Part shown: in pieces, positions 14,727 to 20,156 of the stretch | Numbering within the stretch: position 1 is the first letter of the stretch | How the letters are laid out: the number at the start of each line of letters is the position of its first letter | Source: an uncultured Lachnospiraceae bacterium | GTDB taxonomy: Bacteria; Bacillota; Clostridia; Lachnospirales; Lachnospiraceae | Assembly (NCBI GenBank): GCA_948438565.1 | Contig: CAOJLW010000008.1 | Span: 1 to 20,156, forward strand | DNA: 20,156 bases | Direction: 5' to 3' | The notes under the pieces: generated by a model | Told to the model about the DNA's origin: nothing | Database searches by the model: none | What the model saw: only the letters and a program-made list of their open reading frames with translations | Program-made: the position numbers and the translations under genes

Positions 14727-17120
14727 TTATTCCATAATCCGTTCAATCAGAGATTCTTTTTTGACGTTGCGGCTTAGCGCGAATGCCAGAATGCTCTGAA
14801 GGCTGATGATCCCGAGGATTAGCACGCTAAGCTCCGGCAGCGGCGCATGGTATTGGAATAATCCGACTATGCCTTGTTTTTTGCAGAATGTAAATGCATA
14901 ATATCCCAAAATATTGCCAAGCGCGAGGGAAATAAGCAGCGTTCCTGCCGTGAATACCAACCCTTCTAGCTGTAGCATCTGGTTGAGTTGTCGGTTGGTC
15001 ATACCGATGGCCTGCATCATCCCAAATTCCCGTTTTCGTGTCAGGATATTGATAATCATGGTATTGGCCATATTCATAAAGCCAATCATGCCTAAGATAG
15101 CCAAAAATGTATAGCAGGCGTTTCTTATAAAAGCAACCTGGAAGTCGTTCAGCTCCAGGGAATCGTCAAAGCATTGGAGCGATATATGCTCCATAACGCT
15201 TATGATCTGCTCCAACTGATGTTTGACTTCCGCTTCCCGGTCTTGGTCGCAGTCGACGAATAAAACGGCGGTCATATCCTCTGTAAGATTCAATTTTTGA
15301 AATGTCTCTTCGGTCATGGTGACGGTAGCGTCATTCGAATGTCCGCAGCTTCCGACTATTGGAGCCGAAAACGGAATTCGTCGATCCCCGTCTAACAATT
15401 CGCCTTCCAATGGATAGCCAATTCCGTATCCATCGTCCAGAAAGTGATCCCACATATAGATTACGCCGTCTTGACTTACTGTGTTCTGGTAGTCTACCAC
15501 GCCCCGTTCGGCATTTCGCTTTAGCCACTCAAATTCCTCTTCGTTGACGACTGCGATTTCAAAAAAAGTATCCTCTGTTGCCTTCGACTGGCCGGTTTCA
15601 TGAAAGGAAATAATTTTTCTGGAGCGTACGTCCGTAACGCCGTCGATTGCTTCTAGCTGCTTCATGAATTCCGGTCCAAGCGGGTTTTGTTTTTGGATAT
15701 TGTGGAGGTTATCTGCCGGGTAAGTCTGATCGTTAAGCCGGTAGTCAAGCGTGATGCGGAAGCGTCCATATTCCAAATCCTCCCGGGTCTGACGTTCGGG
15801 GTTCATATTTCCAACGATATTGGCGATGACGACAAACAGGATACAGGAAAGTCCCATGGTTAATATTGTTGTGACGGTTCGCTTTTTGTGTAAAGAGAGG
15901 TTGGACATCGTGAGTCTGAAAATACTGACGGATTCCATTCCTTTGCGCTTACGTTCCCGGCCCCCGGCTTCATAGCGGATAGCTTCGACGGGCGATGTTT
16001 TGGCCGCTATTTTGATCGGTTTATGCATGGATAACAGCACGGTAAACAATGATAACAACAGGATGACAAGCGTCAGTGGTAAGTAAAAAACCGTAAGCGG
16101 CTGTTGATACAAAAACGACAGCACAAGCTTTAATAGTAAGCTTCCGCATAAAATTCCAGCAGGGATGGAAGCGGCGGAGAGCAGCAGGCCTTCCATACGC
16201 ACCATTTGCTTCAATTGTTTTTTGTTTGCGCCCAATGCTTTGAGTCGACCGTATTCCCGGATTCTTTGCATAATCGCCACATGAAAAAGATTGTAGATGA
16301 CAAGTACGGCAAAGGCGATAATAACGGCGATAATACAGACGCCTGCCGTAATCGTTTCCATATCGGGATCTAACGCCCAGGTTAAATACATACGGTTGAC
16401 GCTTACCTGGTTCTCCCGGATGCCAAGATCGTCTGCCAGGGAATAGATTTTCTGTTTCATCTCGTCGGCGTTTAACTGTTCCTCATTGGTCACCTGGAAG
16501 CCGACAAAGGTGTGCCGTTTCCTTTCGTCGGGAATATTTACCGTCAGAAAATCCTCCGAAACATATGCGCTGTAGCGTTTGGCCAGTTCGTTGGCCGTTG
16601 CAGAGGTTAAAAAGCCGCTGATGACGAACTCTTTTTCTATGATTTTTCCTTCGCCGTTGATACGAAAGGGAATCGTAACGGTATCGCCAAGGTTCGCTTT
16701 GGCATAGCCAAATGTCTGAAAAAATTCCCGTTGGGCTAGGATTTCATTTTCCGCCGTCGGATAGCTTCCGGATTCAGGTTGAAAATGCGCTAACTGACGC
16801 ATGGCAGCGTCCGTCGTATACAGGCGCATTTCAAATTCTCTGTGGATGACGTCGCCGACATAGGATTGGAAACCGATATGGTAAAACTGCGGATGCAGGC
16901 TGACGCTTTGTATCTGTTCGGGCGTCAGGCTGTTAAAAACGCCGTAATGTTCGCCGTAGAATTCGGCGGCGTTGCTTTTATTATATCGGATGATGCTGCT
17001 GCATCCAAAGACAATTATGGTAATCAGCATCGTGGTTAAAAAAATTGCGGTTCCGGTCAGGATGCTTCGGATTTTTCCGGTTTTCAGGCTGCTTAGAGCG
17101 AGCTTAGTCGTTGTTTTCAC
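14727..17120 (-). CDS. ABC transporter permease with two FtsX domains
   Basis: A 797-residue membrane protein built as two similar halves. Each half has one N-terminal helix (about residues 18-40 and 418-440), a large extracellular domain of roughly 210-220 residues, then three helices carrying the FtsX signature (I-R-E-Y-G-R-L-K-A-L-G-A in the first half, R-E-F-G-M-M-Q-A-I-G-M in the second). The layout is that of a fused LolC/MacB-like permease rather than of BceB, which has a single large loop. Such transporters pull peptides or lipids off the membrane or sense antimicrobial peptides. The GTG at 17120 follows AGGCGG at 9 bases and gives the normal N-terminus V-K-T-T-T-K-L-A-L-S-S-L. A longer frame to 17168 lies inside the ATPase gene and lacks a site. 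It overlaps the ATPase gene by 17 bp, so the two are translationally coupled. Confidence 0.9.
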   Translation of the reverse strand: MKTTTKLALSSLKTGKIRSILTGTAIFLTTMLITIIVFGCSSIIRYNKSNAAEFYGEHYGVFNSLTPEQIQSVSLHPQFYHIGFQSYVGDVIHREFEMRLYTTDAAMRQLAHFQPESGSYPTAENEILAQREFFQTFGYAKANLGDTVTIPFRINGEGKIIEKEFVISGFLTSATANELAKRYSAYVSEDFLTVNIPDERKRHTFVGFQVTNEEQLNADEMKQKIYSLADDLGIRENQVSVNRMYLTWALDPDMETITAGVCIIAVIIAFAVLVIYNLFHVAIMQRIREYGRLKALGANKKQLKQMVRMEGLLLSAASIPAGILCGSLLLKLVLSFLYQQPLTVFYLPLTLVILLLSLFTVLLSMHKPIKIAAKTSPVEAIRYEAGGRERKRKGMESVSIFRLTMSNLSLHKKRTVTTILTMGLSCILFVVIANIVGNMNPERQTREDLEYGRFRITLDYRLNDQTYPADNLHNIQKQNPLGPEFMKQLEAIDGVTDVRSRKIISFHETGQSKATEDTFFEIAVVNEEEFEWLKRNAERGVVDYQNTVSQDGVIYMWDHFLDDGYGIGYPLEGELLDGDRRIPFSAPIVGSCGHSNDATVTMTEETFQKLNLTEDMTAVLFVDCDQDREAEVKHQLEQIISVMEHISLQCFDDSLELNDFQVAFIRNACYTFLAILGMIGFMNMANTMIINILTRKREFGMMQAIGMTNRQLNQMLQLEGLVFTAGTLLISLALGNILGYYAFTFCKKQGIVGLFQYHAPLPELSVLILGIISLQSILAFALSRNVKKESLIERIME

Positions 17121-17811
17121 GTTCGGACACCGCCTTTCCACTATCTTCCACGACGCGTCCGTCTTCAATGCTCAGTATCCGATCGGCCATCTGCGCCAGC
17201 TCTTCGTCGTGGGTAATCATAATTAAGGTCTGGCCGTATTTTTTGACGGACATTTTCAGAAGGCTAATCACCTCAAGACTGGTTTTGCTGTCTAAATTTC
17301 CGGTGGGTTCATCCGCCAGGATGATATCCGGCTTGGCCGCAAGGGCTCTGGCAATGGCGACCCGCTGCTGCTGTCCCCCGGAAAGAGTATTGGGCATATT
17401 GTGTTTTTTGTCGTTTAACGAAAGAACGCGGATAATGTCCTCAATAAAAGCGGTATCCACTTTTTTATTGTCCAATCCGATGGGAAGCACAATGTTTTCC
17501 CAGACGTTAATGGATGTGATCAGGTTAAAGGACTGGAATACAAAGCCGATTTTTCTCCTGCGGAATGCGGCCAGTTCCGGTTCTTTCAGGGAAAAGATAT
17601 TTTTTCCGCCAATGATGACGTCCCCTGAGGTGGGGTAGTCCAGGCCGCCAAGGAGATGTAGGAGCGTGGATTTTCCAGAACCGGATTTTCCGACAATGGC
17701 GGTAAATTCTCCTTTTTCTACGGTAATATTGGTATGATCTACGGCTTTGACTTCATTTTCATTCTTGCCGTAATATTTACAAAGATTTTGTGTTTTTAAA
17801 ATGGTCTGCAT
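17104..17811 (-). CDS. ABC transporter ATP-binding protein (MacB/BceA/LolD type)
   Basis: A 235-residue ATPase with every expected motif: Walker A G-K-S-G-S-G-K-S (41-48), Q-loop Gln93 in F-V-F-Q-S-F-N-L, signature L-S-G-G-Q-Q-Q-R (143-150), Walker B I-I-L-A-D-E-P-T-G-N-L-D-S with Asp167 and Glu168, and switch His201. The F-N-L-I after the Q-loop and the D-E-P-T-G-N-L-D-S form place it in the LolD/MacB/BceA clan, whose partners are FtsX-type permeases, in agreement with the next gene. AGGAGG lies 6 bases before the ATG at 17811. The upstream gap contains the terminator of the kinase gene, so this starts its own transcript. Confidence 0.95.
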   Translation of the reverse strand: MQTILKTQNLCKYYGKNENEVKAVDHTNITVEKGEFTAIVGKSGSGKSTLLHLLGGLDYPTSGDVIIGGKNIFSLKEPELAAFRRRKIGFVFQSFNLITSINVWENIVLPIGLDNKKVDTAFIEDIIRVLSLNDKKHNMPNTLSGGQQQRVAIARALAAKPDIILADEPTGNLDSKTSLEVISLLKMSVKKYGQTLIMITHDEELAQMADRILSIEDGRVVEDSGKAVSERENND

Positions 17812-17841
17812 CGTATGCCTCCTAATGTTTTCTTTTCCAGT

Positions 17842-17847
17842 ACTATA
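17842..17847 (-). promoter_or_regulatory. -10 element of the ABC operon
   Basis: TATAGT on the minus strand (5/6), about 30 bases before the ATPase start. At the normal distance there is no -35 (AGTCAT at 17 bases). Such a promoter would be expected to need an activator, which fits the phased repeats just upstream. Confidence 0.4.
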
Positions 17848-17857
17848 ATCCCTGATT

Positions 17858-17896
17858 CTTGCAAATGACTTACATATAAAAAATAAAAGCCTTACA
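17858..17896 (-). promoter_or_regulatory. phased TGYAAG repeats, possible response-regulator binding site
   Basis: Reading along the minus strand, TGTAAG at 17896-17891, TGTAAG at 17874-17869 and TGCAAG at 17863-17858 begin 22 and 11 bases apart, that is, two and one helical turns. The last ends 10 bases before the -10. OmpR-family regulators often bind direct repeats of this spacing. The first copy is also part of the terminator stem, so it may be coincidental. Regulator assignment is inference. Confidence 0.35.
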
Positions 17897-17911
17897 GATT
17901 TGTAAGGCTTT
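17878..17911 (-). terminator. intrinsic terminator of the response regulator-kinase operon
   Basis: Perfect 11-bp stem AAAGCCTTACA / TGTAAGGCTTT with a 4-base loop (17886-17911). On the minus strand it is followed by a T-rich tract (TTTTATTTTTT, including the stem's last Ts). It starts 11 bases after the kinase stop codon. On the plus strand the stem is followed by a G-rich stretch, so it works in one direction only. Confidence 0.93.
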
Positions 17912-17922
17912 GGGATGGGATG

Positions 17923-19158
17923 TCAGGCTTTGGGAAGCTGAACGGAAAATATGCTTCCGGTTTGCCTGCCGCTTTTGGAACGGACAAATATGGATCCGTT
18001 TTGTCTTTCAATGATTTCTCTGGCCAGGTACAGGCCGACGCCGGAACCTTCCAGATGCGCCACTGCCTCTCCGCGGTAAAAGCGTTTGAAAATTTTGTGT
18101 CGTTCCGCTTTCGGGATGCCGATGCCGTTGTCCTCGACGGAAACCCGAAAATAGGTCGGCAGTTCTTCCGCGTTGACGGTAATTGTCGTGTGTTCGTGGC
18201 TGTACTTGATCGCGTTGTCTAAAAGGTTGACGAATACTTCGGCTGTCCATTTGGGATCGTGCATCACCAAAACCGTTTCAGAACAGTTGTTTTTTTGCAT
18301 TTCAATAGTAATATGCTTTTCAGCGGCTTTTTCATACAGGCGACTTACGGCAAACAGGATGGTTGTTTGTATCGCAGCAGGCTGTGTCTGGATTTGTATC
18401 AGGCCCTTTTCCATACGGGAGATGTCAACGAGTGTTTTCGTAAGATTTTCCAGTCCGTCTATCTGCCCCAAACAATTTTCCAAAAATTCTTGGTGTTCCG
18501 CTTCGGTCATTTCCTCTGTCGCCAAAAGCTCTAAACTGGTTTTTAAGGCGGCCACCGGGGTTTTTAACTGATGGGAAATATCGGTGACAAGCGATTTGGT
18601 ATCTTCTTTTTCTTGGAACATTCGTTTGTGATCGGTCTGTATCTGTTCCCACAGGGAATGGAGCCTGTCTGTCAGGACATCTTCGATTCCAAAAGAGCTA
18701 AAATCCGGTTCCAGGGCGTCTGGGGATTGGAGCTGGCAGAGGATGTTTTCCAATGTGAAAATTCTGTCCTTATCCTGTTTTTGAAACAGGATATACAGGA
18801 AAAACAAAGCAAGCAGCAGCAATGCGTCCAAGGCGGCGGATACAGCCAGGATTTGCTTTTTGGCAGAGCGGTATTTTTTATCCCAGATCGTCTGCGTCTG
18901 CATATCGTAGCCATGGGCGGCCATATGTTGCTGTCCTTTTACCATCCATGCTTCATTGGGAGTTTCTTTCAGAAATTGCAGCAGTCCGTCGCCAGAGTCG
19001 CCGTTTCCTGCAATGCCGGCAATGATTTGTTCCGTATGCGCATAGCTTTGTTCCAACTTCTCTAACAGGACATGGTCTGCGGCAATCGTGGCCAATACCA
19101 TGACAATTCCTGCGATCAACAGATATTTGACGATGTTTATTCGACTTCGCAATCCCAT
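17923..19158 (-). CDS. sensor histidine kinase
   Basis: A 411-residue membrane kinase. Helix 1 (about 10-28) and helix 2 (102-125) enclose an extracellular region of about 75 residues that I cannot assign to a sensor family. A short linker leads to the HisKA domain with phospho-acceptor His196 (D-I-S-H-Q-L-K-T-P), then the ATPase domain with N-box N-L-L-D-N-A-I-K-Y-S (311-320), G1 D-N-G-I-G-I-P (343-349), the F-box K-I-F-K-R-F-Y-R and G2 G-S-G-V-G-L-Y-L-A-R (371-380). The extracellular loop is larger than in BceS-type intramembrane kinases, so it may sense a ligand directly. The ATG at 19158 overlaps the end of the regulator gene by 22 bp and has a weak GGGG site, which points to coupled translation. 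Confidence 0.95.
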   Translation of the reverse strand: MGLRSRINIVKYLLIAGIVMVLATIAADHVLLEKLEQSYAHTEQIIAGIAGNGDSGDGLLQFLKETPNEAWMVKGQQHMAAHGYDMQTQTIWDKKYRSAKKQILAVSAALDALLLLALFFLYILFQKQDKDRIFTLENILCQLQSPDALEPDFSSFGIEDVLTDRLHSLWEQIQTDHKRMFQEKEDTKSLVTDISHQLKTPVAALKTSLELLATEEMTEAEHQEFLENCLGQIDGLENLTKTLVDISRMEKGLIQIQTQPAAIQTTILFAVSRLYEKAAEKHITIEMQKNNCSETVLVMHDPKWTAEVFVNLLDNAIKYSHEHTTITVNAEELPTYFRVSVEDNGIGIPKAERHKIFKRFYRGEAVAHLEGSGVGLYLAREIIERQNGSIFVRSKSGRQTGSIFSVQLPKA

Positions 19159-19844
19159 ACATACCCCATTCCACGAATATTTTTAATAATTCGTTTTTCG
19201 CCGGTGTCTTTGATTTTGGTTCGCAGACGCCGTATATTGACAGCCACAGTATTATCGTCTACAAAATTTCCATCCATATCAAACATTTGCTCTAAAATTT
19301 GCGTTTTAGACAAAATCTGTTTGGGATGGTTTAAAAATAAATGCAGCAGTTTATATTCATTTTTAGTCAGTTCTACGGGTTCCTGATCGATCTGCAGCTG
19401 CATTTCGTTCGGATAGTAAAGCAGTCCGCCGGATTTGATAACGGGATTTTCAGGAACCGCATGGGGCAGGGAGCGTTTTTCTATGCGCCGAAACAGAGCA
19501 TGGATCTTAGACATTAAAACGGCAAGGCTAAAAGGCTTGGTGATGTAGTCGTCCGCGCCTGATTCATATCCCATGACGATATCGATCTCAGTGTCCATGG
19601 CGGTTAAAAACAAAAACTGCACGTCGCTGTGCGCCTCTTCCCGGATATATCTGCAAAAATCCAGACCGTTTCCGTCGCTTAGCGTAATATCGCAGAGAAT
19701 CAGATGTATGGTTTGTTCCTGGAAATGCGTTTTGGCTTCGGCAATGGCGTCGCAGGCGATTACGCGGTAGCCTTCTTTTTCCAGTTTAAAACGGATGCCG
19801 CGTCGCAGGGCGGCTTCATCTTCTAATAACAAAATGGTATTCAT
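19137..19844 (-). CDS. OmpR-family response regulator
   Basis: A 235-residue two-domain regulator. The receiver (1-120) has the acidic pocket Glu8-Asp9-Glu10, phospho-acceptor Asp52 (I-L-C-D-I-T), Thr81 and Lys103 (Y-I-T-K-P-F). The DNA-binding winged helix (about 135-235) has the OmpR features V-E-L-T-K-N-E-Y-K-L-L, V-D-D-N-T-V-A-V-N-I-R-R-L-R-T-K-I and I-R-G-M-G-Y-V-W. It is the expected partner of the overlapping kinase, and the neighbouring ABC operon is its likely target. The ATG at 19844 is preceded by GGAG at 8 bases. No convincing promoter could be placed in the 228-bp gap before gdhA. Confidence 0.95.
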   Translation of the reverse strand: MNTILLLEDEAALRRGIRFKLEKEGYRVIACDAIAEAKTHFQEQTIHLILCDITLSDGNGLDFCRYIREEAHSDVQFLFLTAMDTEIDIVMGYESGADDYITKPFSLAVLMSKIHALFRRIEKRSLPHAVPENPVIKSGGLLYYPNEMQLQIDQEPVELTKNEYKLLHLFLNHPKQILSKTQILEQMFDMDGNFVDDNTVAVNIRRLRTKIKDTGEKRIIKNIRGMGYVWDCEVE

Positions 19845-19991
19845 AACGATTGCTCCATGTGTGTTTTATTTTTATCTTAGCAGATCTTTGGGGAAAAGGA
19901 AAGGCATGGGTTTGGCCCGCGATGGTGGACGGCAGGAGGCGTTGTTTTCTCAAGCATTCTGCTAAAACATAAAAAAATCAAGAAAAAAATA

Positions 19992-20020
19992 TTGTAAAAC
20001 CGTTTATTTCGTAATAAAAT
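19992..20020 (+). promoter_or_regulatory. sigma-A promoter of gdhA
   Basis: TTGTAA (19992-19997), 17 bases, TAAAAT (20015-20020). The -35 is 4/6 and the -10 is 5/6. Transcription would start near 20027, giving a leader of about 46 bases in an AT-rich stretch. Confidence 0.6.
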
Positions 20021-20072
20021 AAGTTGATTGGACAAACATACAACTAAATTTAAAGAAAAGGAGAACAGCAAA

Positions 20073-20156
20073 ATGAGTTATGTTGATGAAGCGCTCGAGA
20101 GGGTAAAAGCGAAAAATGCGTCGGAACCGGAATTTTTGCAGGCAGTGGAAGAGGTT
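20073..20156 (+). CDS. gdhA: NAD(P)-dependent glutamate dehydrogenase (partial, N-terminus only)
   Basis: The frame opens with ATG at 20073 and runs off the right edge after 28 codons. The peptide M-S-Y-V-D-E-A-L-E-R-V-K followed by S-E-P-E-F-L-Q-A-V-E-E-V matches the known N-terminus of Clostridium symbiosum glutamate dehydrogenase (S-K-Y-V-D-R-V-I-A-E-V-E, D-E-P-E-F-V-Q-T-V-E-E-V) at most positions. The enzyme interconverts glutamate and 2-oxoglutarate plus ammonia in the cytoplasm. AAAGGAG lies 9 bases before the start, and a promoter lies at 19992. The nucleotide-binding domain is outside the window, so cofactor preference cannot be judged. It is divergent from the regulator gene and probably unrelated to it. 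Confidence 0.85.
   Translation, partial: MSYVDEALERVKAKNASEPEFLQAVEEV

Noticed and set aside
17121..17168. Longer N-terminus for the ABC permease
   Set aside because: The extra 16 residues lie inside the ATPase gene, look unlike an FtsX N-terminus and lack a ribosome binding site, while GTG 17120 has AGGCGG at 9 bases.
19845..20072. Small gene or terminator in the gap between the regulator gene and gdhA
   Set aside because: The minus-strand 64-codon frame has no ribosome binding site and overlaps the gdhA promoter; no stem with T-tract is seen, as expected for divergent genes.

Overview
The window reads as a chromosomal segment of a Gram-positive anaerobe of the Bacillota, class Clostridia, most likely a Lachnospiraceae-type organism. 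The grounds are AGGAGG-type ribosome binding sites before nearly every gene, sigma-A-like promoters, a YtvI-like AI-2E transporter, a clostridial LTA-synthase-type enzyme, a BceAB/MacB-like ABC pair beside an OmpR/HisKA two-component system, and the start of a glutamate dehydrogenase very like the Clostridium symbiosum enzyme. Every recognisable gene is intact except the two cut by the window edges. I see no insertion sequence, prophage, CRISPR array, tRNA or rRNA.

Left (1-5976, minus strand): a three-gene operon. It encodes a 139-residue protein that may be a beta-grasp domain, a 1719-residue DUF4132 protein of the YehI/MolR type, and a lipoprotein cut by the left edge. The operon's molecular role is unknown, and it is the best candidate here for an undescribed system. 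A short leader (5977-6206) holds divergent promoters, an inverted repeat and a possible 21-codon ORF.

Middle left (6150-11153, plus strand): a co-oriented series behind a near-consensus promoter. It encodes an AI-2E/YtvI-type membrane protein, an EamA/DMT exporter, an NfeD protein without its usual SPFH partner, a patatin-like lipase and a GPH-type MFS symporter. A second promoter probably precedes nfeD.

Middle (11158-14723): a zinc-dependent phospholipase C-like protein on the minus strand is divergent from an LTA-synthase-like phosphoglycerol transferase, which is followed by a nicotinamidase-like hydrolase. A small palindrome lies between the divergent genes. Patatin, the PLC-like protein and the LTA synthase together give the middle a membrane-lipid and envelope flavour. 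That theme is inferred from neighbourhood only.

Right (14727-19844, minus strand): an OmpR-family regulator and a HisKA sensor kinase overlap in one operon that ends at a clear intrinsic terminator. They are followed by a separate operon of an ABC ATPase and a double-FtsX permease. The leader of the ABC operon carries TGTAAG/TGCAAG repeats spaced at 11 and 22 bp, a plausible binding site for the neighbouring regulator. The natural reading is a signal-responsive export or defence module. At the right edge gdhA begins on the plus strand behind its own promoter.
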